Assembly (NCBI GenBank): GCA_946699065.1
Contig: CAMPDV010001175.1
Location: 1 to 64,000 of the forward strand
From: Loxodes magnus
Lineage: Eukaryota > Ciliophora > Karyorelictea > Loxodida > Loxodidae
Direction of reading: 5' to 3'
Length of the DNA stretch: 64,000 nt
In this document: piece by piece, positions 12,541 to 25,849 of the stretch
Position numbering within the stretch: the stretch's first letter is position 1
Layout of the letters: every line of letters begins with the position of its first letter
Translations under genes and position numbers: made by a program
Notes under the pieces: model-generated
What the model was told of the DNA's origin: nothing
Databases searched by the model: none
The model's input: the letters and a program-made list of their open reading frames with translations, nothing else

Positions 12541-13499
12541 GAAAGGTGAAGAAGTAAAGTAAGAAAAGAAGATAGAATTTCAGTTTTATGAGTATGCTTT
12601 GAGAAGTAATAAGTATTTTTGAAAAGTGAAGAAGTAAAGTAAGAAAAGAAGAAAGAATTTCAGTTTTATGAGTATGCTTTGAGAAGTAATAAGTATTTTT
12701 GAAAAGTGAAGAAGTAAAGTAAGAAAAGAAGGTAGAGTTTCAGTTTCATGAGTATGCTTTGAGAAGTAATAAGTATTTTTGAAAAGCGAAGAAGTAAAGT
12801 AAGAAAAGAAGATAGAATTTCAGTTTTAAGGAGTATGTTTTGAGAAGTAATAAGTATTTTTGAAAAGTGAAGAAGTAAAGTAAGAAAAGAAGAAAGAATT
12901 TCAGTTTCATGAGTATGCTTTGAGAAGTAATAAGTATTTAGAAAAGTGAAGAAGTAAAGTAAGAAAAGAAGAAAGAATTTCAGTTTTATGAATATGTTTT
13001 GAGAAGTAATAAGTATTTTTAAAAAGTGAAGAAGTAAGTAAGAAAAGAAGAAAGAAATTCAGTTTTATGAGTATGCTTTGAGAAGTAATAAGTATTTTTG
13101 AAAAGTGAAGAAGTAAAGTAAGAAAAGAAGAAAGAATTTCAGTTTTAGGGAGTATGCTTTGAGAATAATAAGTATTTTGAAAAGTGAAGAAGTAAAGTAA
13201 GAAAAGATTATAGAATTTCAGTTTTAAGGAGTATGTTTTGAGAAGTAATAAGTATTTTTGAAAAGTGAAGAAGTAAAGTAAGAAGAGAAGGTAGAGTTTC
13301 AGTTTTATGAGTATGCTTTGAGAAGTAATAAGTATTTTTGAAAAGTGAAGAAGTAAAGTAAGAAAAGAAGGTAGAGTTTCAGTTTCATGAGTATGTTTTG
13401 AGAAGTAATAAGTATTTTTGAAAAGTGAAGAAGTAAAGTAAGAAGAGAAGAAAGAATTTCAGTTTCATGAGTATGTTTTGAGAAGTAATAAGTATTTTT
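12541..13499 (+). repeat. 12-monomer HOR, copy 4
   Basis: Standard 12-monomer order from the GAAAGGTGAAG marker (12541), with GAAAAGCGAAG at 12781. It is followed directly by the GTATAG / TTTAAGGAG monomer that opens the 20-monomer part, so this is where the local 12-monomer amplification rejoins the full HOR. Confidence 0.87.
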
Positions 13500-14940
13500 G
13501 AAAAGTGAAGAAGTATAGTAAGAAAAGAAGGTAGAGTTTCAGTTTAAGGAGTATGCTTTGAGAAGTAATAAGTATTTTTGAAAAGTGAAGAAGTAAAGTA
13601 AGAAAAGAAGAAAGAAATTCAGTTTTATGAGTATGCTTTGAGAAGTAATAAGTATTTTTGAAAAGTGAAGAAGTAAAGTAAGAAAAGATTATAGAATTTC
13701 AGTTTTAGGGAGTATGCTTTGAGAAGTAATAAGTATTTAGAAAAGTGAAGAAGTAAAGTAAGAAAAGAAGTAAAGAATTTCAGTTTTATGAGTATTCTTT
13801 GAGAAGTAATAAGTATTTTTGAAAAGTGAAGAAGTAAAGTAAGAAAAGAAGAAAGAATTTCAGTTTTATGAGTATGCTTTGAGAAGTAATAAGTATTTTT
13901 GAAAAGTGAAGAAGTAAAGTAAGAAAAGAAGGTAGAGTTTCAGTTTCATGAGTATGCTTTGAGAAGTAATAAGTATTTAGAAAAGTGAAGAAGTAAAGTA
14001 AGAAAAGAAGTAAAGAATTTCAGTTTTATGAGTATTCTTTGAGAATAATAAGTATTTTTGAAAAGTGAAGAAGTAAGTAAGAAAAGAAGATAGAATTTCA
14101 GTTTTAAGGAGTATGCTTTGAGAAGTAATAAGTATTTTTAAAAGTGAAGAAGTAATGTAAGAAGAAAAGATAGAATTTCAGTTTTAGGGAGTATGCTTTG
14201 AGAAGTAATAAGTATTTTTGAAAAGTGAAGAAGTAAAGTAAGAAAAGAAGATAGAATTTCAGTTTCATGAGTATGCTTTGAGAAGTAATAAGTATTTTTG
14301 AAAAGTGAAGAAGTAAAGTAAGAAAAGAAGGTAGAGTTTCAGTTTCATGAGTATGCTTTGAGAAGTAATAAGTATTTTTGAAAAGCGAAGAAGTAAAGTA
14401 AGAAAAGAAGATAGAATTTCAGTTTTAAGGAGTATGTTTTGAGAAGTAATAAGTATTTTTGAAAAGTGAAGAAGTAAAGTAGGAAGAGAAGAAAGAATTT
14501 CAGTTTCATGAGTATGTTTTGAGAAGTAATAAGTATTTTTGAAAAGTGAAGAAGTAAAGTAAGAAAAGAAGAAAGAATTTCAGTTTTATGAGTATGCTTT
14601 GAGAAGTAATAAGTATTTTTGAAAAGTGAAGAAGTAAAGTAAGAAAAGAAGATAGAATTTCAGTTTTAAGGAGTATGTTTTGAGAAGTAATAAGTATTTT
14701 TGAAAAGTGAAGAAGTAAAGTAAGAAAAGAAGATAGAATTTCAGTTTTAGGGAGTATGCTTTGAGAAGTAATAAGTATTTTGAAAAGTGAAGAAGTAAGT
14801 AAGAAAAGAAGATAGAATTTCAGTTTTAGGGAGTATGCTTTGAGAAGTAATAAGTATTTAGAAAAGTGAAGAAGTAAAGTAAGAAGAGAAGAAAGAATTT
14901 CAGTTTTAGGGAGTATGCTTTGAGAAGTAATAAGTATTTA
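13500..14940 (+). repeat. 20-monomer part of the HOR, switched to another segment
   Basis: From 13500 to about 14300 the order matches 15901-16710 (two GTAAAG / TATTCTTTGAG monomers, GTAATGTAAG monomer near 14151). At about 14300 it switches to the series found at 17650-18290: GGTAG, GAAAAGCGAAG (14380), AGGAAGAGAAG, GAAAG, GATAG, GATAG, then GTATTTTG and GTATTTAG linkers. The switch point is a likely recombination junction within a monomer. Confidence 0.8.
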
Positions 14941-17496
14941 GAAAGGTGAAGAAGTAAAGTAAGAAAAGAAGATAGAATTTCAGTTTTATGAGTATGCTTT
15001 GAGAAGTAATAAGTATTTTTGAAAAGTGAAGAAGTAAAGTAAGAAAAGAAGAAAGAATTTCAGTTTTATGAGTATGCTTTGAGAAGTAATAAGTATTTTT
15101 GAAAAGTGAAGAAGTAAAGTAAGAAAAGAAGGTAGAGTTTCAGTTTCATGAGTATGCTTTGAGAAGTAATAAGTATTTTTGAAAAGCGAAGAAGTAAAGT
15201 AAGAAAAGAAGATAGAATTTCAGTTTTAAGGAGTATGTTTTGAGAAGTAATAAGTATTTTTGAAAAGTGAAGAAGTAAAGTAAGAAAAGAAGAAAGAATT
15301 TCAGTTTCATGAGTATGCTTTGAGAAGTAATAAGTATTTTTGAAAAGTGAAGAAGTAAAGTAAGAAAAGAAGAAAGAATTTCAGTTTTATGAATATGTTT
15401 TGAGAAGTAATAAGTATTTTTAAAAAGTGAAGAAGTATAGTAAGAAAAGAAGAAAGAAATTCAGTTTTATGAGTATGCTTTGAGAAGTAATAAGTATTTT
15501 TGAAAAGTGAAGAAGTAAAGTAAGAAAAGAAGAAAGAATTTCAGTTTTAGGGAGTATGCTTTGAGAATAATAAGTATTTTGAAAAGTGAAGAAGTAAAGT
15601 AAGAAAAGATTATAGAATTTCAGTTTTAAGGAGTATGTTTTGAGAAGTAATAAGTATTTTTGAAAAGTGAAGAAGTAAAGTAAGAAGAGAAGGTAGAGTT
15701 TCAGTTTTATGAGTATGCTTTGAGAAGTAATAAGTATTTTTGAAAAGTGAAGAAGTAAAGTAAGAAAAGAAGGTAGAGTTTCAGTTTCATGAGTATGTTT
15801 TGAGAAGTAATAAGTATTTTTGAAAAGTGAAGAAGTAAAGTAAGAAGAGAAGAAAGAATTTCAGTTTCATGAGTATGTTTTGAGAAGTAATAAGTATTTT
15901 TGAAAAGTGAAGAAGTATAGTAAGAAAAGAAGGTAGAGTTTCAGTTTAAGGAGTATGCTTTGAGAAGTAATAAGTATTTTTGAAAAGTGAAGAAGTAAAG
16001 TAAGAAAAGAAGATAGAATTTCAGTTTTAAGGAGTATGCTTTGAGAAGTAATAAGTATTTTGAAAAGTGAAGAAGTAAAGTAAGAAAAGATTATAGAATT
16101 TCAGTTTTAGGGAGTATGCTTTGAGAAGTAATAAGTATTTAGAAAAGTGAAGAAGTAAAGTAAGAAAAGAAGTAAAGAATTTCAGTTTTATGAGTATTCT
16201 TTGAGAAGTAATAAGTATTTTTGAAAAGTGAAGAAGTAAAGTAAGAAAAGAAGAAAGAATTTCAGTTTTATGAGTATGCTTTGAGAAGTAATAAGTATTT
16301 TTGAAAAGTGAAGAAGTAAAGTAAGAAAAGAAGGTAGAGTTTCAGTTTCATGAGTATGCTTTGAGAAGTAATAAGTATTTAGAAAAGTGAAGAAGTAAAG
16401 TAAGAAAAGAAGTAAAGAATTTCAGTTTTATGAGTATTCTTTGAGAATAATAAGTATTTTGAAAAGTGAAGAAGTAAGTAAGAAAAGAAGATAGAATTTC
16501 AGTTTTAAGGAGTATGCTTTGAGAAGTAATAAGTATTTTTAAAAGTGAAGAAGTAATGTAAGAAGAGAAGATAGAATTTCAGTTTTAGGGAGTATGCTTT
16601 GAGAAGTAATAAGTATTTTTGAAAAGTGAAGAAGTAAAGTAAGAAAAGAAGATAGAATTTCAGTTTCATGAGTATGCTTTGAGAAGTAATAAGTATTTTT
16701 GAAAAGTGAAGAAGTAAAGTAAGAAGAGAAGAAAGAATTTCAGTTTTAAGGAGTATGCTTTGAGAAGTAATAAGTATTTTTGAAAAGTGAAGAATAAAGT
16801 AAGAAAAGAAGAAAGAATTTCAGTTTCATGAGTATGTTTTGAGAAGTAATATATATTTTTGAAAAGTGAAGAAGTAAAGTAAGAAAAGAAGAAAGAATTT
16901 CAGTTTTATGAGTATGCTTTGAGAAGTAATAAGTATTTTTGAAAAGTGAAGAAGTAAAGTAAGAAAAGAAGAAAGAATTTCAGTTTTATGAGTATGCTTT
17001 GAGAAGTAATAAGTATTTTGAAAAGTGAAGAAGTAAGTAAGAAAAGAAGATAGAATTTCAGTTTTAGGGAGTATGCTTTGAGAAGTAATAAGTATTTAGA
17101 AAAGTGAAGAAGTAAAGTAAGAAAAGAAGAAAGAATTTCAGTTTTATGAGTATTCTTTGAGAAGTAATAAGTATTTTGAAAAGTGAAGAAGTAAGTAAGA
17201 AAAGAAGAAAGAATTTCAGTTTTAAGGAGTATGCTTTGAGAAGTAATAAGTATTTTTAAAAGTGAAGAAGTAAAGTAAGAAAAGAAGATAGAATTTCAGT
17301 TTTAGGGAGTATGCTTTGAGAAGTAATAAGTATTTTTGAAAAGTGAAGAAGTAAAGTAAGAAAAGAAGATAGAATTTCAGTTTTAAGGAGTATGTTTTGA
17401 GAAGTAATAAGTATTTTTAAAAGTGAAGAAGTAAAGTAAGAAAAGAAGAAAGAATTTCAGTTTTAAGGAGTATGTTTTGAGAATAATAAGTATTTA
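14941..17496 (+). repeat. Best-preserved 32-monomer HOR unit (~2.55 kb)
   Basis: It runs from one GAAAGGTGAAG marker (14941) to the next (17497). The first 12 monomers (to about 15900) match the 12-monomer HOR, and the next 20 carry TATTCTTTGAG (three times), GTAATGTAAG, GAATAAAG and AATATATATT markers in the same order as 4398-5990 and most of 7750-9344. I take it as the reference unit. Confidence 0.85.
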
Positions 17497-18290
17497 GAAA
17501 GGTGAAGAAGTAAAGTAAGAAAAGAAGAAAGAAATTCAGTTTTAGGGAGTATGCTTTGAGAAGTAATAAGTATTTTTGAAAAGTGAAGAAGTAAAGTAAG
17601 AAGAAAGAATTTCAGTTTTATGAGTATGCTTTGAGAAGTAATAAGTATTTTTGAAAAGTGAAGAAGTAAAGTAAGAAAAGAAGGTAGAGTTTCAGTTTCA
17701 TGAGTATGCTTTGAGAAGTAATAAGTATTTTTGAAAAGCGAAGAAGTAAAGTAAGAAAAGAAGATAGAATTTCAGTTTTAAGGAGTATGTTTTGAGAAGT
17801 AATAAGTATTTTTGAAAAGTGAAGAAGTAAAGTAGGAAGAGAAGAAAGAATTTCAGTTTCATGAGTATGTTTTGAGAAGTAATAAGTATTTTTGAAAAGT
17901 GAAGAAGTAAAGTAAGAAAAGAAGAAAGAATTTCAGTTTTATGAGTATGCTTTGAGAAGTAATAAGTATTTTTGAAAAGTGAAGAAGTAAAGTAAGAAAA
18001 GAAGATAGAATTTCAGTTTTAAGGAGTATGTTTTGAGAAGTAATAAGTATTTTTGAAAAGTGAAGAAGTAAAGTAAGAAAAGAAGATAGAATTTCAGTTT
18101 TAGGGAGTATGCTTTGAGAAGTAATAAGTATTTTGAAAAGTGAAGAAGTAAGTAAGAAAAGAAGATAGAATTTCAGTTTTAGGGAGTATGCTTTGAGAAG
18201 TAATAAGTATTTAGAAAAGTGAAGAAGTAAAGTAAGAAGAGAAGAAAGAATTTCAGTTTTAGGGAGTATGCTTTGAGAAGTAATAAGTAT
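17497..18290 (+). repeat. Copy of the 14300-14940 segment
   Basis: After a start resembling the 12-monomer HOR (one monomer shortened near 17597), the series from about 17650 to 18290 repeats 14300-14940 monomer by monomer, including GAAAAGCGAAG at 17733 (offset 3353). A more diverged version lies at about 400-960. Confidence 0.8.
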
Positions 18291-21200
18291 TTTTGAAAAG
18301 TGAAGAAGTAAGTAAGAAAAGAAGATAGAATTTCAGTTTCATGAGTATGTTTTGAGAAGTAATATATATTTTTGAAAAGTGAAGAAGTAAAGTAAGAAAA
18401 GAAGGTAGAGTTTCAGTTTCATGAGTATGTTTTGAGAAGTAATAAGTATTTTTGAAAAGTGAAGAAGTAAAGTAAGAAAAGAAGAAAGAATTTCAGTTTC
18501 ATGAGTATGTTTTGAGAAGTAATAAGTATTTTTGAAAAGTGAAGAAGTATAGTAAGAAAAGAAGGTAGAGTTTCAGTTTAAGGAGTATGCTTTGAGAAGT
18601 AATAAGTATTTTTGAAAAGTGAAGAAGTAAAGTAAGAAAAGAAGAAAGAATTTCAGTTTCATGAGTATGCTTTGAGAAGTAATAAGTATTTTTGAAAAGT
18701 GAAGAAGTAAAGTAAGAAAAGAAGAAAGAATTTCAGTTTCATGAGTATGATTTGAGAAGTAATAAGTATTTTTGAAAAGTTGAAGAAGTAAAGTAAGAAA
18801 AGATTATAGAATTTCAGTTTTAGGGAGTATGCTTTGAGAAGTAATAAGTATTTAGAAAAGTGAAGAAGTAAAGTAAGAAAAGAAGTAAAGAATTTCAGTT
18901 TTATGAGTATGCTTTGAGAAGTAATAAGTATTTTTGAAAAGTGAAGAAGTAAAGTAAGAAAAGAAGAAAGAATTTCAGTTTTAGGGAGTATGCTTTGAGA
19001 ATAATAAGTATTTTGAAAAGTGAAGAAGTAAGTAAGAAAAGAAGATAGAATTTCAGTTTTAAGGAGTATGTTTTGAGAAGTAATAAGTATTTTTGAAAAG
19101 TGAAGAAGTAAAGTAAGAAAAGAAGAAAGAATTTCAGTTTCATGAGTATGTTTTGAGAAGTAATAAGTATTTTTGAAAAGTGAAGAAGTATAGTAAGAAA
19201 AGAAGGTAGAGTTTCAGTTTAAGGAGTATGCTTTGAGAAGTAATAAGTATTTTTGAAAAGTGAAGAAGTAAAGTAAGAAAAGAAGAAAGAATTTCAGTTT
19301 TAGGGAGTATGCTTTGAGAATAATAAGTATTTTTGAAAAGTGAAGAAGTAAAGTAAGAAAAGAAGGTAGAGTTTCAGTTTCATGAGTATGTTTTGAGAAG
19401 TAATAAGTATTTTTGAAAAGTGAAGAAGTAAAGTAAGAAAAGAAGAAAGAATTTCAGTTTTAAGGAGTATGCTTTGAGAAGTAATAAGTATTTTTAAAAG
19501 TGAAGAAGTAAAGTAAGAAGAGAAGATAGAATTTCAGTTTTAGGGAGTATGCTTTGAGAAGTAATAAGTATTTTTGAAAAGTGAAGAAGTAAAGTAAGAA
19601 AAGAAGATAGAATTTCAGTTTTAGGGAGTATGCTTTGAGAAGTAATAAGTATTTAGAAAAGTGAAGAAGTAAAGTAAGAAAAGAAGAAAGAAATTCAGTT
19701 TTAGGGAGTATGCTTTGAGAAGTAATAAGTATTTTTGAAAAGTGAAGAAGTAAAGTAAGAAAAGAAGAATGAATTTCAGTTTCATGAGTATGTTTTGAGA
19801 AGTAATAAGTATTTTTGAAAAGGGAAGAAGTATAGTAAGAAAAGAAGGTAGAGTTTCAGTTTAAGGAGTATGCTTTGAGAAGTAATAAGTATTTTTGAAA
19901 AGTGAAGAAGTAAAGTAAGAAAAGAAGAAAGAATTTCAGTTTCATGAGTATGCTTTGAGAAGTAATAAGTATTTTTGAAAAGTGAAGAAGTAAAGTAAGA
20001 AGAGAAGGTAGAGTTTCAGTTTTATGAGTATGCTTTGAGAAGTAATAAGTATTTTTGAAAAGTGAAGAAGTAAAGTAAGAAAAGAAGAAAGAATTTCAGT
20101 TTTATGAGTATGCTTTGAGAAGTAATAAGTATTTTTGAAAAGTGAAGAAGTAAAGTAAGAAAAGAAGAAAGAATTTCAGTTTTAAGGAGTATGTTTTGAG
20201 AATAATAAGTATTTTTGAAAAGTGAAGAAGTATAGTAAGAAAAGAAGGTAGAGTTTCAGTTTAAGGAGTATGCTTTGAGAAGTAATAAGTATTTTTGAAA
20301 AGTGAAGAAGTAAAGTAAGAAAAGAAGAAAGAATTTCAGTTTCATGAGTATGCTTTGAGAAGTAATAAGTATTTTTGAAAAGTGAAGAAGTAAAGTAAGA
20401 AAAGAAGAAAGAATTTCAGTTTCATGAGTATGATTTGAGAAGTAATAAGTATTTTTAAAAGTGAAGAAGTAAAGTAAGAAAAGAAGATAGAATTTCAGTT
20501 TCATGAGTATGCTTTGAGAAGTAATAAGTATTTTTGAAAAGTGAAGAAGTAAAGTAAGAAAAGAAGGTAGAGTTTCAGTTTCATGAGTATGTTTTGAGAA
20601 GTAATAAGTATTTTTGAAAAGTGAAGAAGTAAAGTAAGAAAAGAAGAAAGAATTTCAGTTTCATGAGTATGTTTTGAGAAGTAATAAGTATTTTTGAAAA
20701 GTGAAGAAGTATAGTAAGAAAAGAAGGTAGAGTTTCAGTTTAAGGAGTATGCTTTGAGAAGTAATAAGTATTTTTGAAAAGTGAAGAAGTAAAGTAAGAA
20801 AAGAAGAAAGAATTTCAGTTTCATGAGTATGCTTTGAGAAGTAATAAGTATTTTTGAAAAGTGAAGAAGTAAAGTAAGAAAAGAAGAAAGAATTTCAGTT
20901 TCATGAGTATGATTTGAGAAGTAATAAGTATTTTTAAAAGTGAAGAAGTAAAGTAAGAAAAGATTATAGAATTTCAGTTTTAGGGAGTATGCTTTGAGAA
21001 GTAATAAGTATTTAGAAAAGTGAAGAAGTAAAGTAAGAAAAGAAGAAAGAATTTCAGTTTCATGAGTATGTTTTGAGAAGTAATAAGTATTTTTGAAAAG
21101 TGAAGAAGTATAGTAAGAAAAGAAGGTAGAGTTTCAGTTTAAGGAGTATGCTTTGAGAAGTAATAAGTATTTTTGAAAAGTGAAGAAGTAAAGTAAGAAA

Positions 21201-23680
21201 AGAAGAAAGAATTTCAGTTTCATGAGTATGCTTTGAGAAGTAATAAGTATTTTTGAAAAGTGAAGAAGTAAAGTAAGAAGAGAAGGTAGAGTTTCAGTTT
21301 TATGAGTATGCTTTGAGAAGTAATAAGTATTTTTGAAAAGTGAAGAAGTAAAGTAAGAAAAGAAGAAAGAATTTCAGTTTCATGAGTATGTTTTGAGAAG
21401 TAATATATATTTTTGAAAAGTGAAGAATTAAAGTAAGAAAAGAAGAAAGAATTTCAGTTTTATGAGTATGCTTTGAGAAGTAATAAGTATTTTTGAAAAG
21501 TGAAGAAGTAAAGTAAGAAAAGAAGTAAAGAATTTCAGTTTCATGAGTATGATTTGAGAAGTAATAAGTATTTTTAAAAGTGAAGAAGTAAAGTAAGAAA
21601 AGATTATAGAATTTCAGTTTTAGGGAGTATGCTTTGAGAAGTAATAAGTATTTTTGAAAAGTGAAGAAGTAAAGTAGGAAAAGATTATAGAATTTCAGTT
21701 TCATGAGTATGTTTTGAGAAGTAATAAGTATTTTTGAAAAGTGAAGAAGTATAGTAAGAAGAGAAGGTAGAGTTTCAGTTTTATGAGTATGCTTTGAGAA
21801 GTAATAAGTATTTTTGAAAAGTGAAGAAGTAAAGTAGGAAAAGATTATAGAATTTCAGTTTCATGAGTATGCTTTGAGAAGTAATAAGTATTTTTGAAAA
21901 GTGAAGAAGTAAAGTAAGAAAAGAAGAAAGAATTTCAGTTTCATGAGTATGTTTTGAGAAGTAATATATATTTTTGAAAAGTGAAGAATTAAAGTAAGAA
22001 AAGAAGAAAGAATTTCAGTTTTATGAGTATGCTTTGAGAAGTAATAAGTATTTTTGAAAAGTGAAGAAGTAAAGTAAGAAAAGAAGTAAAGAATTTCAGT
22101 TTCATGAGTATGTTTTGAGAAGTAATATATATTTTTGAAAAGTGAAGAATTAAAGTAAGAAAAGAAGAAAGAATTTCAGTTTTATGAGTATGCTTTGAGA
22201 AGTAATAAGTATTTTTGAAAAGTGAAGAAGTAAAGTAGGAAGAGAAGAAAGAATTTCAGTTTCATGAGTATGTTTTGAGAAGTAATAAGTATTTTTGAAA
22301 AGTGAAGAAGTATAGTAAGAAAAGAAGGTAGAGTTTCAGTTTAAGGAGTATGCTTTGAGAAGTAATAAGTATTTTTGAAAAGTGAAGAAGTAAAGTAGGA
22401 AAAGATTATAGAATTTCAGTTTCATGAGTATGCTTTGAGAAGTAATAAGTATTTTTGAAAAGTGAAGAAGTAAAGTAAGAAGAGAAGGTAGAGTTTCAGT
22501 TTTATGAGTATGCTTTGAGAAGTAATAAGTATTTTTGAAAAGTGAAGAAGTAAAGTAAGAAAAGAAGAAAGAATTTCAGTTTCATGAATATGCTTTGAGA
22601 AGTAATAAGTATTTTTGAAAAGTGAAGAAGTAAAGTAAGAAAAGAAGAAAGAATTTCAGTTTCATGAGTATGCTTTGAGAAGTAATAAGTATTTTTGAAA
22701 AGTGAAGAAGTAAAGTAAGAAAAGAAGAAAGAATTTCAGTTTCATGAGTATGATTTGAGAAGTAATAAGTATTTTTAAAAGTGAAGAAGTAAAGTAAGAA
22801 AAGATTATAGAATTTCAGTTTTAGGGAGTATGCTTTGAGAAGTAATAAGTATTTAGAAAAGTGAAGAAGTAAAGTAAGAAAAGAAGAAAGAATTTCAGTT
22901 TCATGAGTATGTTTTGAGAAGTAATAAGTATTTTTGAAAAGTGAAGAAGTATAGTAAGAAAAGAAGGTAGAGTTTCAGTTTAAGGAGTATGCTTTGAGAA
23001 GTAATAAGTATTTTTGAAAAGTGAAGAAGTAAAGTAGGAAAAGATTATAGAATTTCAGTTTTAGGGAGTATGCTTTGAGAAGTAATAAGTATTTTTGAAA
23101 AGTGAAGAAGTAAAGTAAGAAGAGAAGATAGAATTTCAGTTTTAAGGAGTATGCTTTGAGAAGTAATAAGTATTTTTGAAAAGTGAAGAATAAAGTAAGA
23201 AAAGAAGAAAGAATTTCAGTTTCATGAGTATGTTTTGAGAAGTAATATATATTTTTGAAAAGTGAAGAATTAAAGTAAGAAAAGAAGAAAGAATTTCAGT
23301 TTTATGAGTATGCTTTGAGAAGTAATAAGTATTTTTGAAAAGTGAAGAAGTAAAGTAAGAAAAGAAGTAAAGAATTTCAGTTTTATGAGTATTCTTTGAG
23401 AAGTAATAAGTATTTTGAAAAGTGAAGAAGTAAGTAAGAAAAGAAGATAGAATTTCAGTTTTAAGGAGTATGCTTTGAGAAGTAATAAGTATTTTTGAAA
23501 AGTGAAGAAGTAAAGTAAGAAAAGAAGAAAGAAATTCAGTTTTAGGGAGTATGCTTTGAGAATAATAAGTATTTTTAAAAGTGAAGAAGTAAAGTAAGAA
23601 AAGAAGATAGAATTTCAGTTTTAAGGAGTATGTTTTGAGAAGTAATAAGTATTTAGAAAAGTGAAGAAGTAAAGTAAGAA
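18291..23680 (+). repeat. Mixed satellite segment, irregular order
   Basis: Satellite monomers only. About 18537-19330 repeats 2636-3190 and adjacent monomers (offset 16138). From about 20220 to 23100 a theme recurs irregularly: GTATAG with TTTAAGGAG, then GAAAG with TTTCATGAG, TGATTTGAG and GATTATAG with TTTTAGGGAG, near 20230, 20710, 21110, 22310 and 22950. AGGAAAAGATTATAG monomers cluster at 21670-23050. No clean period was found by eye. Confidence 0.75.
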
Positions 23681-25440
23681 AAGATTATAGAATTTCAGTT
23701 TTATGAATATGTTTTGAGAAGTAATAAGTATTTTTAAAAAGTGAAGAAGTAAGTAAGAAAAGAAGAAAGAAATTCAGTTTTATGAGTATGCTTTGAGAAG
23801 TAATAAGTATTTTTGAAAAGTGAAGAAGTAAAGTAAGAAAAGAAGAAAGAAATTCAGTTTTAGGGAGTATGCTTTGAGAATAATAAGTATTTTTAAAAGT
23901 GAAGAAGTAAAGTAAGAAAAGAAGATAGAATTTCAGTTTTAAGGAGTATGTTTTGAGAAGTAATAAGTATTTAGAAAAGTGAAGAAGTAAAGTAAGAAAA
24001 GATTATAGAATTTCAGTTTTATGAATATGCTTTGAGAAGTAATAAGTATTTTTAAAAAGTGAAGAAGTAAAGTAAGAAAAGAAAAAAGAATTTCAGTTTC
24101 ATGAGTATGCTTTGATAAGTAATATATATTTTTGAAAAGTGAAGAAGTAAAGTAAGAAGAGAAGAAAGAATTTCAGTTTCATGAGTATGTTTTGATAAGT
24201 AATATGTATTTTTGAAAAGTGAAGAAGTAAAGTAGGAAAAGAAGAAAGAATTTCAGTTTTAAGGAGTATGTTTTGAGAAGTAATAAGTATTTTTGAAAAG
24301 TGAAGAAGTAAAGTAAGAAGAGAAGAAAGAATTTCAGTTTCATGAGTATGCTTTGAGAAGTAATAAGTATTTTTGAAAAGTGAAGAAGTAAAGTAAGAAA
24401 AGAAGATAGAATTTCAGTTTTAGGGAGTATGCTTTGAGAATAATAAGTATTTTGAAAAGTGAAGAAGTAAGTAAGAAAAGAAGATAGAATTTCAGTTTTA
24501 AGGAGTATGTTTTGAGAAGTAATAAGTATTTAGAAAAGTGAAGAAGTAAAGTAAGAAAAGATTATAGAATTTCAGTTTTATGAATATGTTTTGAGAAGTA
24601 ATAAGTATTTTTAAAAAGTGAAGAAGTAAGTAAGAAAAGAAGAAAGAAATTCAGTTTTATGAGTATGCTTTGAGAAGTAATAAGTATTTTTGAAAAGTGA
24701 AGAAGTAAAGTAAGAAAAGAAGAAAGAAATTCAGTTTTAGGGAGTATGCTTTGAGAATAATAAGTATTTTTAAAAGTGAAGAAGTAAAGTAAGAAAAGAA
24801 GATAGAATTTCAGTTTTAAGGAGTATGTTTTGAGAAGTAATAAGTATTTAGAAAAGTGAAGAAGTAAAGTAAGAATAGAAGGTAGAGTTTCAGTTTTATG
24901 AATATGCTTTGAGAAGTAATAAGTATTTTTAAAAAGTGAAGAAGTAAAGTAAGAAAAGAAAAAAGAATTTCAGTTTCATGAGTATGCTTTGATAAGTAAT
25001 ATATATTTTTGAAAAGTGAAGAAGTAAAGTAAGAAGAGAAGAAAGAATTTCAGTTTTATGAGAATGCTTTGAGAAGTAATAAGTATTTTTGAAAAGTGAA
25101 GAAGTAAAGTAAGAAAAGAAGTAAAGAATTTCAGTTTCATGAGTATGCTTTGAGAAGTAATAAGTATTTTTGAAAAGTGAAGAAGTAAAGTAAGAAGAGA
25201 AGAAAGAATTTCAGTTTCATGAGTATGCTTTGAGAAGTAATAAGTATTTTTGAAAAGTGAAGAAGTAAAGTAAGAAAAGAAGATAGAATTTCAGTTTTAG
25301 GGAGTATGCTTTGAGAAGTAATAAGTATTTTGAAAAGTGAAGAAGTAAGTAAGAAAAGAAGATAGAATTTCAGTTTCAGGGAGTATGCTTTGAGAAGTAA
25401 TAAGTATTTTTAAAAGTGAAGAAGTAAAGTAAGAAGAGAA
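23681..25440 (+). repeat. 877-bp (11-monomer) tandem pair
   Basis: A series opening with a GATTATAG / TTTTATGAATATG monomer near 23690 repeats from near 24560. The rare GAAAAAAGAA motif at 24081 recurs at 24958, 877 bp later, each time followed by the TTTGATAAG and AATATATATT variants. The whole pair is present again in the 27-34 kb duplication (28471 and 29351; 31747 and 32627). Confidence 0.82.
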
Positions 25441-25849
25441 GGTAGAGTTTCAGTTTTATGAGTATGCTTTGAGAAGTAATAAGTATTTTTGAAAAGTGAA
25501 GAAGTAAAGTAAGAAAAGAAGGTAGAGTTTCAGTTTTATGAGTATGTTTTGAGAAGTAATAAGTATTTTTGAAAAGTGAAGAAGTAAAGTAAGAAAAGAA
25601 GAAAGAATTTCAGTTTCATGAGTATGTTTTGAGAAGTAATAAGTATTTTTGAAAAGTGAAGAAGTATAGTAAGAAAAGAAGGTAGAGTTTCAGTTTAAGG
25701 AGTATGCTTTGAGAAGTAATAAGTATTTTTGAAAAGTGAAGAAGTAAAGTAAGAAAAGAAGAAAGAATTTCAGTTTCATGAGTATGCTTTGAGAAGTAAT
25801 AAGTATTTTTGAAAAGTGAAGAAGTAAAGTAAGAAAAGAAGAAAGAATT

